Below, piece after piece: positions 11,152 through 22,500 of a stretch of 64,000 nt of DNA. Each line of letters begins with the position of its first letter. The stretch's first letter is position 1. Location of the stretch: assembly GCA_029582165.1 (NCBI GenBank), contig CM055870.1, forward strand, positions 44,038,513 through 44,102,512. Direction: 5' to 3'. The notes below the pieces were generated by a model that did no database searches, was not told the DNA's origin, and saw only the letters and a list, made by a program, of their open reading frames with translations. Origin of the DNA: Portulaca oleracea (taxonomy: Eukaryota > Streptophyta > Magnoliopsida > Caryophyllales > Portulacaceae). The translations under genes were made by a program, and so were the position numbers.

Positions 11152-12222
11152 ACAAGAAACACAATTATTATTAAATTTTCCTGTCCTTACAATTTGATTT
11201 TTAGAATGCATCAAGTCCAAGGTTCGACGAAAAACCTTCCCTGAGCACTTGTTCGGTACAGAAAACGAAGATTCATCAAAAACAACTTGGCAATGATTAT
11301 CATGACACAACTTTTTAGTTGAAATTAAATTATGTTTCAGATGCGACACATGTAAGATAGAATTTAATTTCAATTGTTTAATAAGGGTGGGAAAGACACA
11401 TTGGCCAACATGAGAGACACTGAGCTTAGCAATATACATTGCAGACAAGGACAAAGAATGGGGTGTAAGACCTGTAGAAGAGGGAAGACGAGGATATTGC
11501 AACGTAGAGTGTCCAAGGGTGAAGCAAATTTGACAAGTAATATTAGGATGGGCCAAACCCAACACCCCAGACTGAGTAAAGCGACCTACAGAACCATAAT
11601 TAGTGTATGACTGTTTCATAGTATCAAAACATGGATTGACAACATTACTCATACATATACCTACAGAAGCATATTGATTATGAGCAGAAGCTGGTAGACT
11701 TGGATGTCAGTTGCTACTGTCTCGATTATATCGGTGGGTAGCTCGATTGTTGTGATAGTTACGATTATGTCGCCCACTAGTAGAACTCCTTACACCTGAC
11801 TACCCTGATTGTCGGGACTTCCTAGATTGTTCAGGTTGTCCTGAGGTTTGTGCATACAGGGTTGCTGTCATTGGCATCAAGTATGTGAAGTCGTTGTTCT
11901 TGTCGCAAGAGACGTGGCCTTCGGTCATCAAAGGTCAATTGAAGTGGAACGTGGGTAAGAATGGTCACCAAAGTCTCGTATTCTCGGCCAAGTCCCATGA
12001 GTGTATAGTGCATGAGGTCAGACTGAGAGATTGGAGAGTTTACCAATGTAAGGCTGTCGATAATCATTTTAACAAAGGTAAGCATCCATTTTTTGTGTCT
12101 CACGCTTCTTGATGTTGGTGAGCATCCTCTTAAGTTCAAGAGAACGAGCCATGCTTGAGTTTTGGCATCGACGAAGAAGACGATCCCATACATGGGAAGA
12201 AGTGTGGGATTCATGTACATCA
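11152..12222 (-). pseudogene. Copia gag, zinc knuckle and GAG-pre-integrase
   Basis: Minus strand. 12220-11850 carries UBN2-type gag sequence (SHVWDRLL, ISQSDLMHYTLMGLGREYET). About 11545 carries a degenerate zinc knuckle, CQICFTLGHSTLQYP, where the last Cys has become Tyr. 11400-11160 carries a GAG-pre-integrase region (LKLNSILHVSHLKHNLISTK, then HCQVVFDESSFSV). It is cut at 11152 by the 7-kb LTR element and at 12222 by the Mutator-like element. Frameshifts occur between the blocks. Confidence 0.8.
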
Positions 12223-13343
12223 TCGAAGCACGGACACTTCTATTAGCCTCACGTATCCGTGTCGGATACTCTCGGACACTCCTTGGATACGTGTCAGACA
12301 CGCGAAAAAACGTGTCCCCTAATAATTCCTAAAATATACATCTGACACTTGAAGGACTCATGGTGGACACGCGTATCCCAACCTTAGGACACTTCCGAAT
12401 CATTGTCGGGCATCACATTTCAGCTAGCCACATCCATAGACATCCTCAACTATGATATCCTTTTTTCAATACATCATTGTTTTTTCCTATTGCTTTACCA
12501 TCTTACACATACCTTTGTCCCTCTTTCTTATAACTTTGTCCATCTTCCATTATTTTATAAGATTTTATATTTTGTAGGGTTTATGGATGATAATATACAA
12601 ACCTTTGGGGGTGTTGGATTGTAATATAACAACCTTTACTATTGGACAGCAATACCACTAACATTTATACCTGGGTGACATTATTATACCAACAGTAACT
12701 AAGGGGGTGGTGAACAAGTCTTCATGCGCGCTAACGTGGCTGGCGAAGGGAAAATAATTGTTCCAAGCCAATAACTTCATTAATCCCTTAGTTTTTCTCA
12801 CTAACTCAACATTGGTTGGTTGTGTTTCACGTCGGTACAAAGACCGGTTCACCACCTCATTAGTCACTGTGTTAGGGCCGATTTTTTCTAATGTGTGTTA
12901 ATTAGTGAGAAAAACGGAGCGCTTAACGGCGTTATTGGGCAAGGGTCGGTTATTTTCCCTCCACCTGTGACGTCAGAATCGAGACCAGTTAACCAGTCAA
13001 TACCCTCTTAGTCACTGTTGGTATAATAATGTCACCTAAGTATAAAGGACATGGATATTGTTGTCCAATAGTAAAGGTCAATATATTACAATCCAATACC
13101 CAAAGGTCTGTATATTGTAATCCAATATCCGTATTTTATATATATAGTTTTACGATTCATAAACTATTAAAGAAAATATATTCATTAACAAAAGTTTTTA
13201 AAATAAAATTTGATATTTTTTGAAGTACTATTTAAAATTAAGGTATGTGTCGCACAACGTGTCGTATCCTTAATTTTTCAAAAATTGCGTGTCCCCGTGT
13301 CCGTGTCGTATCCATGTCTTGTGTCCGAATCTGTGCTTCTTAG
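12223..13343. mobile_element. Mutator-like non-autonomous element in the Copia gag
   Basis: Flanked by ATGTACATCA at 12213-12222 and 13344-13353 (a 9-10 bp duplication, as expected for Mutator-type insertion). The ends are imperfect inverted repeats: left TCGAAGCACGGACAC, right CTAAGAAGCACAGATTCGGA when read inward. Both arms are rich in GGACAC, GGATACG and CGTGTCC words. It encodes nothing recognisable and contains a second TIR element at about 12577-13140. Confidence 0.7.
12577..13140. mobile_element. Long-TIR MITE nested in the Mutator-like element
   Basis: The left arm (ATATACAAACCTTTGGGGGT + GTTGGATTGTAATATAACAA + CCTTTACTATTGGACAGCAA...) pairs with the inverted right arm for roughly 130 bp, down to GTGACATTATTATACCAACA + GT. 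No coding capacity. Internal GTTGGAxTGTAATAT repeats link it to the TIR elements at 13888-14040 and 43490-43949. Confidence 0.8.
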
Positions 13344-13440
13344 ATGTACATCAATCAAAACATCAGGGGACAAAATCACAAAATCCAGGATTGTACAGTC
13401 TAATCCAAGTGGAGCCACTCAAGAAAAGCTTGATTAACTT
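13344..13440 (-). pseudogene. Copia gag fragment right of the Mutator-like insert
   Basis: The minus strand reads WLHLD-TVQSWIL-FCPLMF with two stops. This continues into the sequence at 12212 (DVHDESHTSSHVWD) once the 12223-13343 insert and one copy of ATGTACATCA are removed. It matches the usual Ty1/copia gag order. Confidence 0.6.
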
Positions 13441-13887
13441 GATTTAGATGAGATGCAAGATGGTTAAGCAGCAAGATGTTTATCATTTTGCTACTTACAA
13501 TATATATTATTGTACAATTAATTTTCTGACTTATAGTTAATTTAATACATATGTAAGAAGAGAAGTAATACTAGTTTAATTCAATCACCTACTTAAAAAT
13601 ATCAATCAAAAAGAAATATTGTACATGCATAATTTATATGATTCTCTTAACCTAACTATTTTTTAGGAAAATTTATCCATTTTTATCTAAAAAATCACGA
13701 GCTTATGAAAATTTTTATTTAAAAGCATAAACTAGTGGTATATATCTTGTACATGCACGAATGATTGTCAATTATTAAATTATTGAGAATTATATATGTT
13801 AAACTTTTTTTTATAATAGAATATGTGTGTTAAATTTATTTAAATTGACACATATATTTTTTATACACACATATAGATGATATATTA

Positions 13888-14040
13888 AAACATAGGGTTT
13901 TTGGATGTTAATATATTGTACTTTAATGGAGTGTTGGATAATAATGTATTGAACTTTAATTTTCTCTTGGACAATTATATACTGAACTTTGGGGTGTTGG
14001 ACAATAATGCACCTAAAATAATTCCGACGGTGGCTAACTC
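13888..14040. mobile_element. Half MITE: one arm of the GTTGGACAATAATGCA TIR family
   Basis: It reads AGGGTTTTTGGATGTTAATA... with GTGTTGGACAATAATGCAC and CGACGGTGGCTAACTCAGTG. It closely resembles the left arm of the complete element at 43490-43949. No opposing arm follows. Confidence 0.6.
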
Positions 14041-14381
14041 AGTGACGATCTTACGTAATGGGTCGAGGATAAAAAAAAAATTAAAATCTTTACTAACTTA
14101 ATCTTTACTAAAAAAAATGAAAATAAATTTTAGTGGATCTGATTTGGGATTCAAGTCTAGAGATTTAATTCTGCGACACCCAATTTTGACATGTTTATTA
14201 TTTTTGAAAACTGCGTTTCATTTACTGAATTTTTTCATGTTAAAATATTTTTATTCAGATTAATGTTTATTTTATCTACTTGATTGCTTAGAATTGAATA
14301 TTAGTTGTCAAAGTTAAAGTATGTATTTCTTTGAGTTAATCCCGTTAATTTACAGCACATACTAATTAGAATTTAAATTAT
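14041..14381. other. AT-rich spacer without recognised feature
   Basis: No coding frame, RNA gene or repeat boundary recognised. Confidence 0.5.
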
Positions 14382-14386
14382 AATGC

Positions 14387-15056
14387 CGTAAACATAAATT
14401 TTCGGGTCTAAATAAATAAACACGAGAAATTAGTGAACAAATATAATATATTAGTTTCAAAGGATTTTGGGTACAATCTCTATGTATTTGTTACAAAATG
14501 AAAATGTAACTCCTCCGATTCGATCTCCTTGAACAAACTTGAACGAGTCTTGAATGAGTATGGTTTTGGATGAATGTGATCTTGGATGAATATAGTCTTG
14601 AGTGAATATATTCTTGGATGATTGTGGTCTTGAACGAGGGTCGTAGAGACTTGATCCCGATCAAGAGGAAGTCGTTTGATCTCCCACAAATAAACGGCAC
14701 GAGCTTAAACTTTGTTGTGCTTCTTGTCTTCGAGAGAGAGTATGAGAGCTTTTGAGTCTTCTTTTGATGTTTTTCTTAACCCCCTTTGAAATGAAGGAGG
14801 ATAGTCTCTATTTATAGAGAACATAGGCTAGCCTTTGGGCCTCTTTAACTCATTTTAAAAAAAGGACAAATATTTATGTGTTACTCATGACACGTGGCAT
14901 AATTTAATTGACCAAAATATATTATCATTTAATTTATAATTAAATGATCCACCATAATAAATTTTGACACATGGCTGGTTATAATTGGCTGAATTAAAAT
15001 TATTGTAATTTCCACTTGGCGTGTCTTGATTGATTGACAAATTTTTGCCTTCTACA
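14387..15056 (-). repeat. 3' LTR of the TR-GAG element
   Basis: 670 bp. The minus strand starts TGTAGAAGGC and ends TTTACG (expected CA). A TATA box CTATAAATAG lies at 14817-14808 on the minus strand. It is preceded by the polypurine-like GAGGGAGCATT at 15068-15057. Confidence 0.88.
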
Positions 15057-15169
15057 AATGCTCCCTCGAGAGTTGGCCGCACTTACAACTTGGTAGTATT
15101 TGCTGCGGTCGGCTCTCGAAACATTAACAGGACACTTATAAGATCTGACTTTTTATGTCATCCATGTTA

Positions 15170-15775
15170 GACCTTGGAAATTCAACATTCTGCTTTGATG
15201 ACTTGAATCTTGGACTTTGTTGACTTGGGAGTCTCAAACTTGAAAATCTTGAATTTTGATTTAAGAATATTTAACTTTGACGACTTGAGAACCTTTGATT
15301 TAAAAGTCTTTAATTTTGACTTGAAAATTTTTAATTTTGCTGACTTTTGAGTCTTTTGTGTTGAAGACTTGGGAGTCTTGGTTTTGACTTGAAAGTCTTT
15401 AATTTGATGACTTGAGAGTCTTTGATTTGAAAATTTTGAGCTTTGACTTGAGAGTCTTCAATTTTGATGACTTGAAAGTCTTGAATTTCGACTTGGGACT
15501 CTTTAACTTGATGACTTGGGAGCCTTTGATTTGAAAATTTGAATTTGGACTTGTAAGTCTTGATTTGAATGACTTGAAAGTCTTGAACTTCGATTTGAGA
15601 GTTTTTTTCAATTTTGATGACTTGAAAGTCTTGATTTTGTTTTTTTTTTTGTGATTTTTTTTGGATGACTTGAAAGTCTTGAATTTTTTACTTGTGAGTC
15701 TTGATTTGGATGACTTGGAAGTCGTGATTCGGATGACTTGTGAGTCTTTTTTAACTTGACTTGACAACTTACAAT
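15170..15775. repeat. Diverged tandem array built on GACTTGAAAGTC
   Basis: More than 20 copies of GACTTG(A/G)(A/G)AGTCTT and variants, spaced about 20-40 bp. Many are palindromic around the centre (GACTT-GA-AAGTC). The array sits between the gag stop and the 3' LTR. The Lys/Ser-rich minus-strand frame at 15767-15399 is low-complexity by-product. Confidence 0.85.
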
Positions 15776-15788
15776 AAGTTCAATTGGA

Positions 15789-17414
15789 TTATTCGCTTTC
15801 ATCTTCATCGAACACAATCTTGCCTTCATTCTTAAGCCTCATGACAAGCTCCTTGAAAGTTTGACACTTCTCCAACGGATGGCTAATGATCATGTGATAC
15901 TTGCAGTATTTAAGGTCATTGATTCTTCCAACTTCATTTGGACGCTTCGACTCTGGAAGTTTAATAATTCCTTTTTCAAGAAGTTTATCAAGTATTTCGG
16001 GTGCATCACAATCGGAAAAAGGATATTCTTTCTCTTCGAAATTCATGGATGAAGAAGTTCCTTTTGGTGTACCCCCGAGTGTAGTTTGTTTCTCCTTGAA
16101 ACTTGGTCTTCTTGCATCATGTTTGAAAATTGTGAGCTCCATGTCATGTGCCCGCGTTGCCAAGTCTTGAAAAGTTGTTGGCTTACTCATATGCAAAACA
16201 TAAAGCAGGTCTCATTCCATGCCTTGTATACACATCTCGACAGCGGAGGCTTCGGACAATCGATCTTTACACTCAAGGCTGAGTGACCTCCAACGATTGA
16301 TGTAGTCCAAGACTGGCTCCCGGTACCACTGCTTCGTGTTTGTCAACTCTATCATACTGACGGTGCGTTGAGTGCTATAGAATCGATTAAGGAATTCTTG
16401 CTCCATTTCTCCCCAACTGTCGATGGACTCTGGCTCCAAGTCCTTATACCAATCAAAGGCGATTCCTTTAAGGGTTCTAACGAACTGCTTCACTAGTTGA
16501 TCTCCCTGAGTCCCAGCATTATTGCAAGTCTCGATGAAATGAGCTATATGTTGCTTAGGATTCCCTTTACCATCGAAGTGAGTGAATTTTGGCGGTTGAT
16601 AGCCATAAGGCATGCAAAGTGCGTCAATCCTTTTTGTGTAAGGCTTCATGTACAATTAAGTTTTACGAGAGCCTCCCTCGATATGAGCTTTTATTGCATC
16701 AGCTACTAGTTTTTGGATTTGCTCTACAGACAATGAACCTGAGCCAGAGTCTTCCTTATTCTCTTCTTCTTCATCGGAATCTCCGTGATTGGATCCCTTG
16801 TCAGAATCTTCATCTTCTGAGCTAATGACATAGTTGCTAGCAGGGCGCTTCTCTAACTTTTTTGTTAGCTTCTTAATTCGTTCATCTTGGCGCTTGATAT
16901 GCTCGGTTTTCTCCTCGCTCTCTCTCTCAAGTCTAGCCAGGACGACCTTCATGGTTTTGAACTCTTCTTCATAGTTAATGGCTCCAGTGGTCATAACCGG
17001 CATAACAACGGTGTCAACAGATTCAGTGTCGGAATGTGAGAACATGTCATTTGGAGACTTCAGCATTTCTCCATTGCTTTCATAATCTTCAGTTTCTTCA
17101 TCAAATGGTTGTGTCACAAACTCCATGTGACGGTGAAGCTGATCCATCCACTGAGCGGATGCTTCCTTTGGAGGGGATTGAACGAATTTCTCTCTAAGCA
17201 AATGAGATGTGATGTGACTTGCCCCCGGCAAGTCGAAATCAGCAATATGTGATGGTCCAATCACATCAGTTTGTTTCTGGGCCTCCATAGCAGGGATCTT
17301 GGCCATCCTTCTTGTGACTACTCCGTTGGACGTCATACTAGCAGTTGTCGACCCTTGGGATTTGGATGAAATAGCTTTCTTCGAAAAAAGAGAGATGTTA
17401 CTGCTAGGAGCCAT
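15789..17414 (-). pseudogene. TR-GAG gag gene with two in-frame stops
   Basis: A reading frame of about 541 codons starting MAPSSNISLFSKK at 17414. The N-terminal part is Ser/Glu-rich, with a coiled-coil-like stretch (LARLERESEEKTEHIKRQDE) and an acidic linker (SDEEEENKED). A Retrotrans_gag domain follows (YGYQPPKFTHFDGKGNPKQH, then WGEMEQEFLNRFYSTQRTVS). The C-terminal part has a Cys/His cluster (CKYHMIISHPLEKC), likely zinc-binding. Two stops interrupt the otherwise continuous frame: TAA at 16656-16658 and TGA at 16212-16214. The latter falls where relatives have Trp. Gag forms the particle; this copy cannot make a full one without readthrough. Confidence 0.88.
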
Positions 17415-17493
17415 GTCTTCTTTGATTGATGAGTGATTTGTTTTTGGAGAAAGAGATGGGAGGTAGAGATGTCCTACCGAGCGTGCCAAAATT

Positions 17494-18162
17494 TGTAAAC
17501 ACAAATTTTCGGGTCTAAATAAATAAACACGAGAAATTAGTGAACAAATATGATGTATTAATTTCAAAGGATTTTGGGTACAATCTCTATGTATTTGTTA
17601 CAAAATGAAAATGTAACTCCTCCGATTCGATCTCCTTGAACAAATTTGAACGAGTCTTGAATGAGTATGGTTTTGGATGAATGTGATCTTGGATGAATAT
17701 AGTCTTGAGTGAATATATTCTTGGATGAATGTGGTCTTGAACGAGGGTCGTAGAGACTTGATCCCGATCAAGAGGAAGTCGTTTGATTTCCCATGAATAA
17801 ACGGCACGAGCTTAAACTTTGTTGTGCTTCTTGTCTTCGAGAGAGAGTATGAGAGCTTTTGAGTCTTATTTTGATGTTTTTCTAACCCCCTTTGAAATGA
17901 AGGAGGATAGTCTCTATTTATGGAGAACATAGGCTAGCCTTTGGGCCTCTTTAACTCATTTTAAAAAAAAGACAAATATTTATGTGTTACTCATGACACG
18001 TGGCATAATTTAATTGGCCAAAATATATTATCATTTAATTTATAATTAAATGATCCACCATAATTAATTTTGACATATGGCTGGTTATAATTGGCCGAAT
18101 TAAAATTATTGTAATTTCCACTTGACGTGTCTTGATTGATTGACAAATTTTTGCCTTCTACA
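17494..18162 (-). repeat. 5' LTR of the TR-GAG element
   Basis: 669 bp, TG...CA ends on the minus strand, colinear with 14387-15056. The position of the TATA box reads CCATAAATAG here but CTATAAATAG in the other copy. The likely primer site is minus-strand TTTTGGCACGCTCGGTAGG at about 17492-17474; I do not assign the tRNA. Confidence 0.88.
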
Positions 18163-18167
18163 AATGC

Positions 18168-19300
18168 ATAACTTTATAATTTGAGTTATAAAAGAATATA
18201 GATATAGAAAGTTTAGCTAATGTTGAACTATTAATTTTGTGAGAATGGTCGGATAATCACCGATCACTTTTAGAAAAAAGTGACAAAGAAGAAAAAAAAA
18301 TAAAACATAAAACCTAAGCTATTTAGACCACGGACTTTACAAGCTTACATCTAGATTTATTATTTAAATTTTTAAGTACGACAAGTTCAGTCAACTACAT
18401 TTATTTTATATTCAAATTTATGACAATTATTGCCATTACAGTAGATATTATGAATTATATTTATTCAAATTTCATCTATCCAATTTTATTTTTATTGGAG
18501 TTACATTTCTAATGGAGAATTAAAATAATATTTTTTATTAGTCCACGATATCATCTATTCAAGGGAAGGTTGTATATTTTTGGTCAATTTTTTTTTTTAA
18601 TCATTGCATAATCCAGTTTTTTTGAATACATTTATTGAAATAAATTCTTTGTTTAAAATTGCGTCCACTTTGGACCAACCCAATCCAACACAAAACCAGC
18701 TTATTGATGTTCCTAATTGCAATTCTTCATATTAAAAAAAATATAGGGAAAAGAAAAGGAAACAAATACGAAATACATGCGATCTTTTGTCTGATCTAAG
18801 GAAATTTGGGTTGGATAAAATTGGTTAATATCAAAGTGGGACAAAAAAATTGATGCTTGAACCCAGTTTTATTTCGGGGCGGATTGAATCAAATGATTGG
18901 ACGAAGCTAAATTCAGGTCGAAATGAAGTTCGGACAATAAAAAAATAGAAATTTTCCGTCCAAATATTCGGCCAATATCAAAATTTGGACTACAAATCTA
19001 TATTTCGACTGGGTTTTTTTACATGTCGGACAATTTGAAAATTTTGGATCGGACAAAATTTTGTCATCTTTATTTCATATAAAAAAATTACAGGGGAAAA
19101 AAGAAACAAATACGAAATACTTATGATCTTTAGTCTGATTTCGTTTTACAGCAAATGCAACGAAATTCAGGTTGCAAGATGAGGCACTCAAAAATCCTTA
19201 AAAAAAAAAAAAAAAAATCCTAACCACATCACATGCATTTGTTTATTGTTTATATTCCCATCCTTCCCGCCAAAACTCCTTTCTGTTTTAAGTTTTAACG
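18168..19300. other. AT-rich intergenic region upstream of the host gene
   Basis: No coding frame. A direct repeat of about 75 bp (AACAAATACGAAATACxTx... + GATCTTT.GTCTGAT) occurs at about 18725-18805 and 19072-19145. An A-rich tract lies at 19200-19217. Otherwise nothing recognised. Confidence 0.6.
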
Positions 19301-19310
19301 ACTCCCCTTC

Positions 19311-19319
19311 CTATAAACC
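19311..19319 (+). promoter_or_regulatory. Possible TATA box of the exon-array gene
   Basis: CTATAAACC lies about 120 bp upstream of the proposed ATG, in a C-rich leader-like stretch. The position fits a plant TATA box; there is no direct evidence of use. Confidence 0.45.
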
Positions 19320-19434
19320 CCTCCATAAACCCCTTCCTTGTTTCACAGATCGACGATTTCTTCCCAAATCAAACCCCCCATTTCCCCCAATCTCTACCCA
19401 GAATCTCTCCCTTCAATCTTCATTCCAAGCTTTG

Positions 19435-19456
19435 ATGATGTCGAGTTCCGAACGTA

Positions 19457-19502
<46 letters not shown>

Positions 19503-22500
19503 TTCTCTCTCTCTTTTTCTCTCTCTGACACACTTTTCTCTCTTCCGTATCGCACCATAACAAAAACGAATCAGCGAGGCACCCATTTCAAATCGAAGTT
19601 CTTGGGGACACATTGGGTGCGTTTTACATAGCCCACAAAGAAGATGGCACCCACATTCGAATCGACATGCCGGGAGTCCCAGACGACAGCAACGTCACAT
19701 TCTACGCGCACCCGGATGTCGGCTCGATCAATTTTCAAGCCAGAGAGGACGTCAGCGAATACTTTCCCTTCGAACTGTCTACAAGATCATATGTAGCAGG
19801 AGTGGCTCTTGATAATATTCCCAAGTTGGACGATCTCATTTTTAACGTCAGAAATGGCGTTTTCACCATGTACATTCCTTTTGCAAAGGGAACCATGATT
19901 TTTATCACCAGGAAGGACTTTCCATCCAAAGGCTTGTGCTCATTTTTCCTACTCCTTTCTTTTTTTATTCTTGTTGGTTTCTTTTCTCGATCAGTAATTT
20001 GTGGGGTTTGTTTCTTCAGTTTCGGTGAAGCGAAAAAGGTCTTCAAGCAAAGCAGCGAAAAGCTCAGGTTTCTCTCTCTTCTTCTGGCTCTGTTTTCACG
20101 GTCCTGGTTAAATATTTGGGTGTTTATTTTTTTTTTTCATTTTCTGAGGGTTTGGTGAAATGTTGTCAGAGGACAAAGAAACATCTGAGACGGGTGAGGG
20201 TTCATCAAGCAAAGAAGACAAATCTGTGAAAGCTTTAGGTTTCTCCCTGTATTTTCCTCTCTATATGACCACACTGCATTCAAAGGCTTGAGCTAATTTT
20301 CCTACTTTATTTTTCTTTTTCTTGTTGGTTTTCTTTGATCACTAATTTATACTTTTTGTTTGGGTTTCTTCAGTTTCTCTGAAGTTTGAACAGGGAACAA
20401 GTTCTTCATGCAAACCAGACAAAAGCTCAGGTTTCTCTCTGATCTTCTGGGTCTATTTTCATGGTCCTTGTTAAATATTTAGGGCTTTTTTTTTTCCTTT
20501 CTGAAGGATTGGTGAAAAATTTGATAGAGAACATGTTATTTTGGGGTGATATTAGGTCGCAAATTCCACAGTATAGAATCTGGGATGGATAAGGGTACTT
20601 CAAGCACACCGGGAAAGAACTCAGGTTTTTCTCTTGTTTTTTTCTGTATCTAACTTGACGTTCCCAGTTAAATCTTGGTGGGTTTTAATGGGTTGATAAC
20701 GATCTCTTTCGGAAGAGAAGGGAAAATCTGAAATGGGTGAGGGTTCTTCAAGCAATCCCGAGAAAAACTCAGGTTTGTCTCTTACTTCTCTGTCTCTAAT
20801 TTGATGTTCTCAGTTAAATCTTGGCGGGTTTTAATGTGTTCGTGAGGATTTTTGCAGAAGACATGGAAAAATCTGAGACGGATGAGGGTTCTTCAACCAA
20901 TACGGAGAAGAACTCAGGTTTCTTTATTTATCTCTTTTTTATCAAATTGTTGATTATGTTAAATCTTGGGCGTTTTTGACGGGGGTTTTTAAATTTTCAG
21001 AAGAGGCAACCAAATCTGTCGCACCTTCAGGTTTCTCTCTGTTTTTTTCTCTTCTAAAAGTTGATGGATTTTAGTTAAGGTTTGCATTGATTTTTATGAG
21101 TTGGTTGAAATTTGATCAGAAGAGGTAGTGGAATCTGAAATGGGCGAGGGTTCTTCAAGCAACCCAGAGAAAAACTCAGGTTTCCCTCTTACTTATCTGT
21201 CTCTAATTTGATGTTCTCAGTTAAATCTTAGCAGGTTTTAATGGGTTGGTATGATTTATTTATTTATTTTTTTTTTCACAGAAGTCATGGAAAAATCTGA
21301 GAGGGCTGAGGGTTGTTCAAGCAACCCAGAGAAAATTTTGTCAGATGACACAGGAAAATCTAAGTTGGGTGAGGGTTCACCAAGCAAACCAGAGAAAAAC
21401 TCAGGTTTCTCTCTTCTTGTTGTCTCCCTAATTTGATGTTCTTAGACATGGCAATATCTGGGATGGGAGACGATTTGTTAAGCAAACAAGAGAAGAACTC
21501 AGGTTTCTTTATTCTTCGTCTTTTTTTTTTCACCCTCCAAATTTTGAATCTTGGGAATTTTTGACGGGGGTTTTAAATTTTGTCAGAAGAGTCAACCAAA
21601 TCTGTTGTTCTAGCTCTCCGTTCATGTTCCTCCAACAATCAACAGAAAACTTCATGTTTCTCTCTGTTGTTCTAGCTCTCTTTTCATGTTCCTGGATAAC
21701 TATTTGGGGCTTTTTTAATTTTCTCTGATGGATTGGTGATAATTTGCCAGAGGATACATCATGTTCTTCAAGCAACCCAGAGAAGAGTTCAGGTTTTTCT
21801 CTTGTTTTTCTGTATCTAAGTTGACAGTTAAATCTTGGCGGGTTTTGATCGGTTGGTAACGATTCTTTCAGAAGAGAAGGGAGAATCTGAAATGGGTGAG
21901 GGTTCTTCAAGCAACCCTGAGAACAACTCAGGTTTTTCTCTTGTTTTACTGTCCTTAATTTAATGTTCTTAGTTAAATCTTGGTGGGTTTTAATGGGTTG
22001 GTAACAATTTTCGCAGAAGAGATGACAAAATCTGAAACGGGTGAGGGTTCTTCAAGCAATCCCGAGAAGATCTCAGGTTTTTCTCTTGTTTTACTGTCCC
22101 TAATTTGATTTGCTTAAATCTTGGCGGGTATTAATGGTTTGGTAATGATTTTTTCAGAAGACATGACAAAATCTGAAATGGGTGAGGGTTCTTCAAGCAA
22201 TCCAGAGAAGAACTCAGGTTTCTTTATCTATGCTCTTTTTTCTTTCCATCCAAATTGTTGATTGTGGTTAAACCTGAAGTATTCTTGATGGTGTTTTAAA
22301 TTGTCAGGAAAGGCAATCAAGTGTGTGACAAATGAGGGTTCGTCTAGCAATCCACAAAAAACTTCAGGTTTTTTCTGTTTTTGCCCCCCTTCTAGTAACC
22401 CTAAATGTTAAATTCTGCATTGATTTTTGATGAGTTGGTTCAAATTTGATCAGATCAGGCAGTAATATCTGAAATGGGTGAGGGTTCTTCAAGCAAAGAA

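Larger units (their letters stand above)
3261..13440 (-). mobile_element. Ty1/copia element, decayed and multiply interrupted (left end replaced by the Athila insertion)
   Basis: Copia coding fragments on the minus strand lie at 13440-13344 and 12222-11152 (gag, zinc knuckle, GAG-pre-integrase) and at 4164-3261 (integrase core, post-integrase). Removing the inserts at 12223-13343 and 4165-11151 puts them in order. Joining the flanks of the 7-kb insert at its ACAAG duplication restores the expected C-x2-C-C-L-x-K-S motif between the GAG-pre-integrase and integrase domains. The RT and 3' LTR would lie beyond the Athila insert, outside the window. I cannot locate the 5' LTR with confidence; it should lie to the right of 13440. 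Confidence 0.8.
14387..18162 (-). mobile_element. TR-GAG element (LTR element encoding only Gag), complete
   Basis: Two direct LTRs of about 670 bp (14387-15056 and 17494-18162) flank one minus-strand gag. The LTR termini are TGTAGAAGG...TTTACA, with the last base G in the left copy. The target duplication AATGC is at 14382-14386 and 18163-18167. No protease, RT or integrase is present. The gag type and overall plan match the non-autonomous TR-GAG class, which relies on enzymes from an autonomous Tat-type relative. A 600-bp block of GACTTGAAAGTC-type repeats sits at the 3' end of the interior. Confidence 0.9.

Noticed and set aside
15399..15767. Lys/Ser-rich 122-codon minus-strand frame in the TR-GAG interior
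   Set aside because: By-product of the GACTTGAAAGTC repeat array, placed after the gag stop and without a domain.
19413..19613. Arg/Glu-rich minus-strand frame and Ser/Leu-rich plus-strand frames near 19.4 kb
   Set aside because: They are translations of the (CT)n tract in intron 1.
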